A stretch of 64,000 bases of DNA from Caenorhabditis remanei (lineage: Eukaryota > Nematoda > Chromadorea > Rhabditida > Rhabditidae), in assembly GCF_010183535.1 (NCBI RefSeq), contig NC_071333.1, positions 17,110,587-17,174,586 of the forward strand. Direction: 5' to 3'. Positions 12,059-22,052 of this stretch are shown here, in pieces (positions within the stretch are counted from its first letter, which is position 1; every line of letters starts with the position of its first letter). A program made the position numbers and the translations under genes. The notes beneath the pieces are model-generated. The model was not told where the DNA came from and did not search any database. It saw only the letters and a list, made by a program, of their open reading frames with translations.

Positions 12059-13298
12059 TTAGGTTGGCAAGAAAGTTTTTGACCATAACTCAAGTCATAC
12101 CTACTCAGACAGAAAACATGCCCGATAGCATACGTAGTGACTAAATTAGTACACAACAGTCTGCTGTTTTTTTGGGTTCGTTCCAGATATCCTCCTGCCA
12201 AAACTCCGATTGTTTCAAGCTAAAATAAACTTGGACCCATTTCTCGACTTGACTTCAAGTTTCGAATTCCTGTCCAGCTGTAGCACGCTGTATTACCCCG
12301 AATATATGATATTTTGTTAGAGGAAGGTTACAGCTGTAATTTGTGTAAGCAAGAAGTATTTTGCAAAAGTAGGTGAAAATGTACGTCGTCGATTTTGTAA
12401 CATGCGGATGCGCAACATCATGGAGGCGGTGGATTTTTTGACCGCGTGAAACTGAGGACTTGCGTAGAACTTTAATTTTTTGCACAGTAAAAGAGCAGTA
12501 GTGTAAGATTATGGTTTTGCACTTGTCTAGAAGATTCCAGTTATATACGTTGTGTAGGGAGGGCATGACTTTCATTTGGAATCGTTCTCGTTTGACGATG
12601 TCTGCTGGCGTTCAATCAACGCCGAGTCACTTGACTTTTCTGTGATAATTACTGTACAAGACCATCGCCCTGTTAAAACTAAGAAACGGTTCAATCAACT
12701 AAAATTAGGAGGAGAAGAGAGGAATTGAAGTCGTAGGACTACCCTTCGCTAAAAGTTAAAATCGACTAAAATATGTCGAACACATGTCTCAATTTTTATT
12801 CTTGCCAACACGTTTCAAGAAGTTTTTAACTGTGGTAGTAAATCGTGTGGACTGTCATTGATAATTCACAAAAATACTTGGATGGATACTCTTCCTCTAT
12901 AACTCACAGCATGTACAAATCCTGTTCATATAGTCTTTTAGTACGTGATACTTTGATCATTAAAAAATGACATTTCTCAACGTTGTGAACTAAATTACTT
13001 TTAGTGTGTCAATAGAAAATTTCACCCCTTGCTAAGTTCTCCTATCGGTTGAGCAATTATAGTAATTTTAGTATAACATGTAAAGCGAAATAGAAAATAT
13101 TGCTGTAAGAATTTTTGGTCAAGAATGAAAATAGGCAGGGCTCTCCATAGAAGGGAAGCGTCGGAGGGAAATGCTGTATACTATCAGAATTCCAGAGAGT
13201 TTATCTAACATAGGCCATGCATAGTTGGTTTTGATTCTCGTCTTTTGTCTGACAGCATTCAAAACAAATCATGGTCAAAAACTTTCTTGCCAACCTAA
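12059..13298 (-). mobile_element. Mariner-family (Tc1/mariner) transposon with decayed transposase
   Basis: Perfect 28-bp terminal inverted repeats starting TTAGGTTGGCAAGAAAG lie at 12059-12086 and 13271-13298, each bordered by the TA target duplication. The total of 1240 bp is the size of an autonomous mariner. On the minus strand, around 12290-12430, a frame reads HDVAHPHVTKSTT, an altered form of the mariner HDNARPH catalytic-region motif, followed by further transposase-like C-terminal residues. The rest of the transposase frame is broken, so the copy is presumably unable to make enzyme, although its ends are intact. Confidence 0.92.
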
Positions 13299-13913
13299 TA
13301 GATAGAATGTTTGTATTAAGCGACTGGCTACCTAATTTGCATTTGCTCGTCTATCCAACAAAATGAAATACCAGAGAACTGTCATCTATCTAAAATAAGG
13401 ATACAAATTGAACAGAGTTCAAAATTTCCCTCCTCTTTCACCACCGCCTTGCACTTCTATTCAAAAAATATGGGAGGCGGAAAAAGGAAAGAGATAGGGC
13501 GCTGGCAGCAATAGAAAAGATGAGTACGTAATGCGTCCTTTCATGTAGAACAAGAACTTATTTCATTAATCAATTTGCTACTAAACAAAAAAATGACCCT
13601 ATTACGGTCCAGCGCGTAATCTAACACGCATCAAAATCATAAATTATGGTGGTGGGTCCAACGTCTCCCGAAAATGAGGACATTTTTGAGAAAACTCGTT
13701 TTTGCTCGCTCCATCGGTCGAGATATACTTTTCAATTCGATTTCCAAACAAGCCAAGTAGTCAAGATTCACCTATCCAATTCCCACGGTTGATCTTTGTC
13801 ACTAAAATTGCAATCTAGTCAAAACTAAAAGAAATTATTGTAGGGAATCTAGAACTTTTCATTCGGATGGAGACCAACACATTGTACTTTCAATCAAACG
13901 GATAAGAAGTGAT

Positions 13914-13930
13914 GGGGGGGGGGGGGGGGG
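13914..13930 (+). repeat. G17 mononucleotide tract
   Basis: Seventeen consecutive G on the plus strand. Long G/C runs of this kind are G-quadruplex-forming sites in Caenorhabditis genomes and are maintained by the FANCJ-like helicase DOG-1 (established knowledge). Two further runs of similar length occur in this window. Confidence 0.95.
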
Positions 13931-14166
13931 AGATAAGGCAAAAAACGGAGTGGGAAAAAGTGAATCGTCCTCTCGTGTTAAAAACATAATTAAGTGGGAC
14001 ACTCGCAATATCCAGATTTATCTTCAAACTAATAGCCCATTCGAAAATTTTTTTAGAATATTGTCAAGCAAAGCAAAATTTTTTTTAGAATATTGTCAAG
14101 CAAAAATGGAAGATAAGAAAGGAAACGGAGAAAAAACGAGGTAAAGAAAAAACTAAAAACCCCTCC

Positions 14167-15215
14167 TACTGTAACACTCAAAAGGTTGTCAACTTTGGCC
14201 ATTTTCAGTTGAAATTGTTTACCTTTGAAAGTGTGTCATGGTAATACTGATTGTTCCATCAAGTACATGTTCAATGAAAATAGAAATCGAAAGCCTAACT
14301 TCATTTTTTTAGTTTAGAACTTTTTTGTACGGACACTATAAAGAGTTATGATCATTCTAGTAAGAAAAATCTGAAAATTTGTGGGAATGACTTCAGAGTG
14401 AGCTGGGCGTAGTGGAGATGGCAATAAGATAATTATAAGAGAGATGTGGCAGGAATCATTCCCATGTGTAGAATTAAATCACTATGCAGAAAAGGGTCAT
14501 GTCACGCCGTGTTCATGAAAAAGATTGGAGCATTCCTTAAGCTAACCGAGAAACCAAATGAAAGCATCAAAACAAACGCTTCTTTCTCAATTACCATGGT
14601 CTTGCACTCTTCCTAAAACACGAGGGGAAAGAGGAAAGAGGCGAAGATAGAGCAGTGACAGAAATTAGGAAGATGGAGGGGGATTGATGATGCCTTTCTA
14701 TGTTGAATTTGAGAAAAAATTAGAGTTTTCACAACTCGATAGAGAAAAGACTAATGCAAAAAAGTTCCAATATTAAGAGGTGAGACGCCGGATGTGATCA
14801 ACTAGCACCCATGAAAATGTCATATTTGCTCCAACGTGATCCAAACTGATAAGGTCCTAGCACCTATCGAACTGACCAAGAATAGAACTCCATGTTTGTA
14901 GTTGACAACTTTTTTGTACGGACACTCCCTAGCAAGTTACATATCGTCAAAGTAATTTCTCCCTCAAATCGACCATTTTCAGTGTAAAATAGTGCGATTT
15001 TTGAGCTGTCGTCTTAAAATGACCATAACACTTTAGGCAGTGTACGTACAAAAAGTTGTCAACTACAAAACTGAAGCTCTATTTTTGATCTATACGATCC
15101 ATTAAAAATGCACTTGGTGGGACAACCAGTATTACCATGACACACTCTCAAATTTGGGCCTTTTCAACTTAAAAAACCAAAACTTAATATACTTTCGAGC
15201 GGTACTGTAGCTTCA
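14167..15215. repeat. Large degenerate foldback element
   Basis: The segment from about 14167 (TACTGTAACACTCAAAAG, then AAGTGTGTCATGGTAATACTG at about 14228) is matched in inverted orientation near 15120-15200 (CAGTATTACCATGACACACT and CGAGCGGTACTGTAGC). Internal inverted or direct copies of GTTGACAACTTTTTTGTACG sit at about 14898 and about 15048. Arms of about 150 bp with ~75-80% similarity by eye flank a ~700-bp centre. No coding capacity. It is probably an old palindromic DNA element. Confidence 0.65.
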
Positions 15216-15904
15216 ATTCTTGAGAAGTGAAGAGTAATAACATATCAAAATGTTGCACAGGCCTGCTATTATTTTTCACACGGACTGGGTGATCCGGAAG
15301 CACACCAGTATCTATGTACATAATATCACAAGCACAGATATTCTCACAGTAGCATATAGGAATGAATTGTCTACTTTACCTTGTAACATAAAAGAAGAAA
15401 TGAAGTGATAACTTCAGACATAGAAAGAAACCGTAAAAAAGTGCAAGTGAGAAGAAAAGATTGGAAGGGGGTGTTAGTGTTACGCAACAAGTGTTCGAAA
15501 AGAAAGTCCAGACCTTTTTGACCTGCTTAACCGGGACACCAACACAAATAGTGCTATACACCAAGAGATAGCAGACAGTGGGGACAGTAAGGGTGGGTTG
15601 AGGATTGTATTACACAATGATGTCAAGATACATACAAAGACAAGAGATTAAAAGAAATTATACTTAAACCTCCACAAAAATACAGAAAAAAGTAGAAGCC
15701 GATAACAGATAGGAGAGTATTTATAATATCAAAAGTTAGAAGATGAGAACAAGGAAATTTCCATAATGCACGTAGGTAACGTATGTAGATAAAATGTTTT
15801 TAAAAAACAGAAGCCAGCGTGTAATAGAATTTGACGATTTTTGCAACATTATTCTGAGGACAACGTGTGATTTATGAATAAGAGCTTTTTTTGGTTTTTC
15901 AGCC

Positions 15905-16054
15905 TTAAAGGAGGACTGTATTCATATTTTTTAACGGGTTTAGTAGCATTTAGAGCGATTTTTTTGCATATAATCCATTGCTGAATGTTTCTACGAATTG
16001 TTTGAATTATCATAACCTGAAATTTAAAAAAAATTACGTCAGTCCTCCTTTAAT
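15905..16054. repeat. 150-bp MITE with TTAAAGGAGGACTG ends
   Basis: A perfect 14-bp inverted repeat TTAAAGGAGGACTG lies at 15905-15918 and 16041-16054. The interior is AT-rich and non-coding. Ends beginning TTAA suggest either a TTAA-type target or a palindromic TTTAAA-class nematode repeat; the flanks do not decide it. Confidence 0.7.
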
Positions 16055-16540
16055 ACCGCTTCGCTTTTCTGCTGCCTCTCTTTCCGTCGCGCTCACTACA
16101 TTTCCTTCGTGTGTGGTCATTTCCTTCGTGTGTGGCCAAGGCACGCATGGTCCTCGGTGCGACCGATTGGCACCTATTTCTCTTTTCGATACCAATGAAG
16201 AGAATGACAACTGTTGGGAACCGCCAGTTGCTTCGGGTATGAGTTAAGAGTCTTGAGGGAGGAAACTGTATTTGCGGAAAAGAAGTTATCATAGTCTGCT
16301 TTGATGATACCACTTGTTCGAAAACAAACTTTCATTTAACTTTTAGATTTTGGAGAAATATCACTCACCTCTCTTAGAACCCGTATTCACGAGTACATTG
16401 GATATCAGATATTCGAAAAAGTGGGCATGATCTAGGAACTTCTAGGAGTAGAATTAAAGTTTGAAGGGTTTCGTGGACACTTCTTTGTCTCGTTCGCAAC
16501 AAGTTGTCAGTCAGATTGCACTAATCAAAAATTACTACCC

Positions 16541-16557
16541 GGGGGGGGGGGGGGGGG
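16541..16557 (+). repeat. G17 mononucleotide tract
   Basis: Seventeen G preceded by ACCC, so the local sequence is CCC followed by the G run. This is the second of three long G/C homopolymers in the window. Confidence 0.95.
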
Positions 16558-16950
16558 TTCAACACGCATATTGTTGAGTCGCCCTGTCCCTCTCGCGCCC
16601 TTGATCATTCTAAATTTTAGTGATTCAAAGCAAGAATGATTTTGATTGGAAAGCGAAGATGGGGAATCACGTTCCTGCAGATGGGTTCCCTGGTATCCTT
16701 CAACTCAAATTAGTGTCAATATATATTTACCAAATAATACCTTATATTCGCCCACTGAGATAGTTTTGAATTTCTGAGCAAAAAGATTAGAAGACACGAC
16801 GATTTCCGCAGCAACTGATACTTTTTTGTGGAAGATGAAATTTGCTGCTGGGGTACACTTTTGAATTGGGTACATCTAGCATATAAAAAAGCGTAATGCG
16901 TTAACTATACTCAAATTTTTGGGGTTTGGTGGAATAGTAAGCAAGGAGTA

Positions 16951-17097
16951 ACTGAAATTGTTTTCAGTCATACAGAATTCATCATAGACATGAACACAGA
17001 GGTTGCAGATCAGATTGGTTTGAGTGACTGAGCTAATCCATGGAGAACAGTTATCATAGGAAGCTCCTTTGTTGTCAGAGGCACAGTAGTTCAGGCA
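16951..17097 (-). pseudogene. Fragment of the 10-Cys secreted gene (third copy)
   Basis: Read on the minus strand, this ~147-bp segment resembles the middle of the gene at 18102-18457: NYCAS, GASYDNCSPWIS, TQTN, NLCVH and MT.NNF all recur. A short internal deletion removes two cysteine-bearing stretches, and neither the signal-peptide exon nor the C-terminal part is recognisable. It is best read as a decayed copy at the outer edge of the left arm of the inverted duplication. A novel short gene using this exon is possible but unsupported. Confidence 0.7.
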
Positions 17098-17446
17098 GGT
17101 TTTTCAAATCACAGTTCAGAAAAGATCCTCAAAAACTGAGAATGAATTCGCTTGTCCATCTGATTGTGTCACATCAACCTTTTGAACACGTTTCTGAGAT
17201 AATGAGATACGCTCAAAATTTGAAAACTGAGGGAGAAACTGTAATGACTTTCCCGGAAACCTTCTAGACTGTTGAACTAATGAGATTGCAAAGATTCTGG
17301 TAAAACTATTCACAATGTCAATAATCTTTTCGATCAGGTTTTTTCTGGAGTACGGTAGTTGGATATAGTATTTTAATATTGTTTTCTGTTGAAATACGGG
17401 AAAAGACTTTGCTTTGAATGATTCATTTAACGGATGGAATATGATC

Positions 17447-17749
17447 TTATGGAATGTGATGAACATCACCACGTTCCGGATGGTAATTGTCACAAATGCC
17501 GTTGGTGCAGCGTGGAACGATGGTCTCCATATGCGAGTAGATACAATCGTTGTCGACCTTGCACTTTTGCCCCAGGGTACCAGCAAACTCACGTTTCATG
17601 CCCTCTTTGTCAACGGTTGCTCCAGCAGAACCAGCAAACTCAAGATAGGGTTTTTCATCGCAAAATCTTCCCATTGGACCACATCTGAATCCATCAGTGA
17701 CTACGACGAAGGCTAGGAGAGCCAAGAGAATTATAGGGAAGAAGCGCAT
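17447..17749 (-). CDS. Secreted six-cysteine protein (family A, intact copy)
   Basis: A single exon of 100 codons starting at the ATG at 17749. Residues 1-20 form a clear signal peptide (MRFFPIILLALLAFVVVTDG). The mature part has six cysteines in three close pairs (CGPMGRFC, CKVDNDC and CTNGIC), suggesting a small disulfide-stabilised extracellular protein. I do not recognise a named family. TTTTATTTG lies about 50-60 bp upstream of the ATG on the coding strand and is shared with the opposite arm, so it may be the core promoter. The homologous copy at 19680 is interrupted by a stop. Compared with that copy, this one has a nine-residue extra segment before CKVDNDC. Function unknown; defence or cuticle roles would be guesses. 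Confidence 0.7.
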   Translation of the reverse strand: MRFFPIILLALLAFVVVTDGFRCGPMGRFCDEKPYLEFAGSAGATVDKEGMKREFAGTLGQKCKVDNDCIYSHMETIVPRCTNGICDNYHPERGDVHHIP

Positions 17750-18101
17750 TCCAGAGAATTATCAGACGTATCGAATGATGTTTCCTTCTGAACAGAGGCT
17801 CATTTTATTTGGAACTCGCTGGGAATCCCTTTTTTCAACAAAGCCGCCAAAGAACCATTTCTCAGAGGAGAATGGGAACTATACGATTTTGGTCATCGGT
17901 TTTTCAAAGTATATGGAAACCTTGATATTTTAAATTATACAGATCGTGGATTACGGTATTTCTCAATATTTTGTTACTAGATGTTGATAACATGAATAAT
18001 GCGGTGGTAAGTCCTCTTAAAGAAGAAGAATACATTAAAAAATCATATAAAATGGAAGAAATAAATAAAATATTTATTATCCCAAAAATGAATCATTGTC
18101 T

Positions 18102-18457
18102 TTACAAGTTATTGTAAAGAGTGTTGCATCCACTGACTTTGAATTCTTGAGTCTTGGCTGGAGTGGTGGCCAAACAGCATCTGAAGTTGTTTCCAGTCAT
18201 ACAGGATCCGTCATAGACAGCAGCACAGTTATGGACACAGAGGTTGTAGCAGGTCTGGTTGGTTTGAGTGGCGAAGCTGATCCATGGAGAACAGTTATCA
18301 TAGGAAGCTCCTCCGTTGACAGAAGCACAGTAGTTCTGACAGATTGCCAAAGTGACGGCTCCGATTGAAGAAACGAGACAGAGAGAAAGAAGGGCACGGA
18401 AGAACTGAAAATATCAATTTTAGCAAAGCTGGAATTGGGGATGGGATAACTTACCAT
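18102..18457 (-). CDS. Secreted ten-cysteine protein (family B, left arm)
   Basis: Two exons: 18457-18455 encodes only the initiator ATG, then a ~50-bp intron (GTAAGT ... TTTTCAG), then 18404-18102. The product has 101 residues, with a signal peptide FFRALLSLCLVSSIGAVTLA followed by ten cysteines in the mature part (CQNYC, DNCSPW, CYNLCVHNC, GSC, RCC and SGC). No membrane segment. Splicing of a start-codon-only exon is confirmed by the mirrored copy, where the same GT and AG are kept. The family is not known to me; it looks like a nematode-restricted extracellular disulfide-rich protein. It is transcribed divergently from its twin at 18982 through a shared ~525-bp spacer. Confidence 0.85.
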
Positions 18458-18981
18458 GATGATTTGACAGCTAGGTGCTGATGACTTACACCTCGTCCAG
18501 TAGCATATTTATGTGAACATCCACTCAGCAGGAGTTCATCATTATTAACTTGTTTGTACCAGATCTTTCTCACAGTTTGAAGCCTATTCATTTCTTGAAT
18601 AGTTTCAAAATGTTGCGTAGGTTTGAGCTCGAACATATGCGGGAGATGAACTGAAATTGAATTTGGGTGTCTGGATGTAGAGAGTTCTCAACAAAAAAGA
18701 TCTGGATCGAAATTCGGAATATAATAAATGCGTGGTACAGTATGAATTGACATCAATGAGCACCCCAGTAGTGAAATTTTGATTTCAGTTCATCTCCCGC
18801 AGATGTTCGAGCTCAAACCTACGCAACATTATGAAACTATTCGAGAAATGAATACGCTTCAAACTGTGAGAAAGATCTGGTACAAAAAAATTAATAATGA
18901 AGGATTCCTGCTGAGAGGATGTTCACATAAATATGCTACTGGACGAGGTGTAAATCATCAGCACTTAGCTGTCAAATCATC
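18458..18981. promoter_or_regulatory. Shared divergent promoter of the B/B' twins
   Basis: The 524 bp between the two start codons are themselves a mirror: about 190 bp next to each ATG are alignable. Both halves carry CATAAATATGCTACTGGACG about 50 bp before the ATG (about 18499-18518 on minus, 18928-18950 on plus), containing a TATA-like CATAAATA at the expected distance from a short leader. An open frame runs through each half, but it ends in the intron just after the true ATG, and the two versions differ more than the proteins do, so I read it as non-coding. The unmatched centre is about 18660-18775. Confidence 0.6.
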
Positions 18982-19337
18982 ATGGTAAGTTATCCCATAA
19001 TTGATCCCGATTCCAAATTAATTGTGTTTTTCAGTTCTTCCGTGCCCTTTTTTCTCTCTGTCTCGTTTCTTCTATTGGAGCCGTCACTTTGGCAATCTGT
19101 CAAAACTACTGTGCATCTGTCAACGGAGGAGCTTCCTATGATAACTGTTCTCCATGGATCAGCTTCGCCACTCAAACCAACCAGACCTGCTACAACCTCT
19201 GTGTCCATAACTGTGCTGCTGTCTATGACGGATCCTGTATGACTGGAAACAACTTCAGATGCTGTTTGGCTACCACTCCAGCCAAGACTCAAGAATTCAA
19301 AGTCAGCGGATGCAATACTCTTTACAATAACTTGTAA
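18982..19337 (+). CDS. Secreted ten-cysteine protein (family B, right arm)
   Basis: Mirror copy of the gene at 18102-18457: exon 1 is the ATG alone (18982-18984), a 50-bp intron follows, and exon 2 is 19035-19337. The 101-residue product differs from its twin by about one residue in the signal peptide (Phe for Leu); the mature ten-cysteine part appears identical. A polyadenylation signal AATAAA is at about 19360. The near-identity of proteins against a more diverged promoter and 3' flank suggests recent duplication with gene conversion, or purifying selection on the coding part. Extracellular; function unknown. Confidence 0.87.
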
Positions 19338-19679
19338 AGCAATTGAATTTGCTTGAGGAAAATAAAAACTTTCAATCATTTTTCGCATTTCATATGCATG
19401 GTTTCTCGTTTTTGTGCGGATCAAACACAGCATATTTCATGTTATAACATGTTAAATCAAAGCATTCAAAAACCCTGATCCACAATTCATATTATTTCAA
19501 ATACCAAAATTCCCATATATCTCGAAAAACCAATGACCAAAATCGTATAGTTCCCATTCTCTCCTGAGAAACAGTTCTTTGGCGGCTTTGTAGAAAAGAG
19601 GGGTTCCCCGCGAGTTACAAATAAAAGGAGCCTCTGTTCAGAAGAAAACATCATTCGATACGTCTGATAATTCTCTGGA

Positions 19680-19949
19680 ATGCGCTTCTTCCCTATTATT
19701 CTCTTGGCTCTCCTAGCCTTCGCCGTAGTCACCGATGGATTCAGTTGTGGTCCAATGTGAAGATTTTGCGATAAAAAACCCTATCTTGAGTTCGCTGGTT
19801 CTGCTGGAGCAACCGTCGGCAAAGAGGGCATGCGTCGAAAATGCGAGGTCAACGACGATTGTCGTCACCACAAGATGGAGCTCGAGATTCCTCGCTGCAC
19901 CAACGGCTCCTGTAACAATTACACTCTAAAGCGTCATGGAATCTCGTAA
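19680..19949 (+). pseudogene. Family A copy with an in-frame premature stop
   Basis: Aligned with the intact gene at 17447-17749, this copy keeps the ATG, the signal peptide (MRFFPIILLALLAF) and all six cysteine positions, and the frame is open to a normal stop at 19947-19949. One codon, 19758-19760, is TGA where the other arm has a glycine codon. A nine-residue segment present in the left-arm copy is absent. The single nonsense change right after the signal peptide suggests very recent loss, an inactive allele, or a sequencing error. The promoter-proximal TATA-like AATAAAAGG remains. Confidence 0.8.
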
Positions 19950-20177
19950 AAACCGTTGCATCCGTGAAATGAAACATTCAAATCAGAGTCATTTTCTCAG
20001 AACTTTTTCAGTACCGTAGTTCCGAAACTTTGCAGTTAACTCATTATTAAAAACGTGTTTCATAATGAAATCTGTCAAAGGAGAAACGTTCCATATTGAT
20101 TGAGGTGGATCTGACACGATCCGGTGGACAGACTACATTTTTGATTATTTTTCCTCGTGTCTCAAATTGTTCCACCT

Positions 20178-20240
20178 GACTCAAGAATTCAAAGCTAGTG
20201 GATGCAATACTCTTCACAATAACTTGTAAAGTAATTGAAT
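20178..20240 (+). pseudogene. 3' fragment of family B (fourth copy)
   Basis: About 63 bp match the last exon end of the B genes (ACTCAAGAATTCAAAG, GGATGCAATACTCTT, AATAACTTGTAA), and looser similarity continues into the 3' flank to about 20295. Nothing upstream of the fragment matches. It marks the outer edge of the right arm, opposite the fragment at 16951-17097. Confidence 0.75.
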
Positions 20241-20873
20241 TAATTTTATGAAAACCATCACTTTCTTTCCTTCTTTGCATTTCAAATGTTTGACAAAAGG
20301 CACAATCTCAGTTAACATTTATTATTATTCCGTTGTATTCCAATAGCGAGAAAACAGTACTTGCAAAAAACCATATTGTTTTTCGGTTTTCAACGCGTCC
20401 ATCAATATTTATTGCATATTCAACAGATATTTTATTGCGCACGTGTCATCTATCGCAATAGTGTTGCGTTGGAATAATTGTTTCGGAACACTCTTTCTCG
20501 AATAACCTTATATGTGTCAATTTTGATTCAGAGCAACAGTATTGGTCTATAATTTTTTGGCCACACTCAACTATTCGAAGGTTGGGGCCGTGTTCGGTTG
20601 TTTTCTGCCTCTTCTCACTATCTAGAGTAATTATAGTTGAAAATTATTCAAAGTGATTATAGTCAATCAAATAAACTGCATCATATATAAAATTAATTAA
20701 AAAATATGTTCTCTCCCAAAACACTTTCCTAACAAGTCTTCAAAATAAGAATCCCTTTTTCCACTGCCACCCACTAGAAAAACCATCCAACTACTTCAGT
20801 CCAAAGTGTGTTTCTCTTCTTCTCTCGCTATTCTCTTTCTACTTGTACATTTTCTCTTCTTCTTCTCTCAACA
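20241..20873. other. Intergenic, AT-rich
   Basis: No gene seen. The last ~120 bp before the tRNA are pyrimidine-rich (TTCTCTTCTTCTTCTCTC). Nothing else was recognised. Confidence 0.5.
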
Positions 20874-20947
20874 GCCGCCATAGCTCAGTCGGTTAGAGCG
20901 TGGGTCTAATAAGCCCAAGGTCGCAGGTTCGACCCCTGCTGGCGGCA
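20874..20947 (+). tRNA. tRNA-Ile (anticodon AAT)
   Basis: A 74-base cloverleaf. The acceptor GCCGCCA pairs with TGGCGGC plus discriminator A. The D arm is GCTC/GAGC around AGTCGGTTA. The anticodon stem TGGGT/GCCCA encloses loop CTAATAA with AAT at positions 34-36. The T arm is GCAGG/CCTGC with loop TTCGACC. There is no intron. A T-rich run (ATATTTTT) follows within ten bases and can end Pol III transcription. A-box and B-box (GGTTCGACCCC) are both present. Confidence 0.97.
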
Positions 20948-22052
20948 AATATTTTTGAAATTTTCCGAGTATTTTGTAATGTTATTGTTTTAAATGGTCC
21001 CCTAGCTCTTTTTATTGGAAAATTGTTATTTTCTACATAGTTTCGTTCTGTACTAAATATAGTGTTCAAAGTCCATTTTTCTTCATTTTCCACCATCCAC
21101 TATCACAATTTTTTCCTTTAAGCCCTCGGCACAATTTGGCACAATGAATTAGTTCACCAGTCTCTTAAACTCTTAAACGAAAAATGCTTGCTATCAGTTT
21201 TTAATCGTTTTCGTAATGGCGGCAGTCTTGTAGCCAATTCATTCTTTCTTACATAAAAGGAGAAAAGACAATGTGTTCGTATACGTACATAGATACCTAT
21301 CTTCTTTTCTTCTCTTCGAGAACCGGATTTATTTCCAAGCTATAAATAAATATGCCTGTATTTTGAGTTTATCTGATTTTCAAAGATTTTCGAAGCGCCT
21401 TCCAGGAATTTGAATAATACGAAAGCATGTTTTTATTTCTGCTATAAAGTTCTAACGATTTTGAAACTTTACACTATCTAAACCTACAAACTAAAGTGAT
21501 GCAATAAGTATTTTGTAGACTATATACAAACTATAACGTCCAAAACTGGGAAAAAAACTCGTTTTTTTTCTTTTTTCGTGTCACAATGTGGGATGTTCTT
21601 TAATGTTATCAGTTGCCATTTCACTGCACTTTCATTTCCTTTTTGTTGGTGAGATGGCTTTCCGACTATCATTTTTTCACGAGTCGTTTCAATTTCTCAA
21701 TTTTCCTCCGTCATCAATTGATAACTCTTTTGATATAAATCAAACAGAAGGGGATGACATTCTGAATGACATCCAATTGTTCTTCAAAGTCTCCACAAGT
21801 CTAATTAGTTCTCCTTTCACATCCATTTTCCTCCTCTCTTCTTTTTCTGTCCTTGGTGATGACACATATATTTCGGGGCATGCCCTTCCGTTAGCTTCTT
21901 CTCTGCGTCTCATACGACGAGCCATGCTATTTCGCTAGCTGTTTCGCTCTCTCCGCCATTTCGGTCACGTATCTCTCGTATACACATCTCTCACCACTCT
22001 TGTTGCGTGAGAAACATTCGCTTCTATTTCTATCTCTCATATTGCAGACATC
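20948..22052. other. Intergenic upstream of the UMP-CMP kinase
   Basis: Mostly AT-rich. About 21580-22040 is pyrimidine-rich on the plus strand and probably holds the kinase promoter. A 61-codon minus-strand frame at about 21740-21925 (MARRMRRREEANGR...) has no splice context and I do not call it. The last bases, ATTGCAG, form the likely spliced-leader acceptor. Confidence 0.45.

Larger units (their letters stand above)
10800..16950. other. Gene-poor interval with transposon relics
   Basis: About 6 kb without a supportable coding gene. 10800-11500 is the likely promoter of the KDM6 gene. Inside are a mariner element, a 33-bp tandem duplication at about 14046-14105 (TTTTTTTAGAATATTGTCAA repeated), a large foldback repeat, a small MITE and two 17-base G tracts (separate entries). 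A 16-bp direct repeat TTTCCTTCGTGTGTGG lies at about 16100 and 16119. Remaining open frames have no splice or family support. Confidence 0.5.
16951..20295. repeat. Head-to-head inverted duplication of two secreted gene families
   Basis: Order along the window: fragment of B (-), A (-), B (-), then B' (+), A' (+, broken), fragment of B (+). The two arms mirror each other around about 18660-18780. Coding DNA of B and B' is nearly identical. The A to B spacers are also alignable, including a shared TTTGGCGGCTTTG and GAACTATACGATTTTGGTCAT. The arms therefore arose by one inverted duplication of a B-A unit that already carried extra B pieces, followed by separate decay. Confidence 0.85.

Noticed and set aside
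18451..18988. Upstream frames of ~61-69 codons beginning MFELKPTQH in both arms
   Set aside because: They end in the intron right after the true ATG and overlap the TATA-like region. They differ between arms more than the downstream proteins do, so conservation is explained by the duplication and promoter function.
21740..21925. 61-codon minus-strand frame starting MARRMRRREEANGR
   Set aside because: It lies in the kinase promoter region, with no splice signals, no homology and a pyrimidine-rich complement that opens frames by chance.
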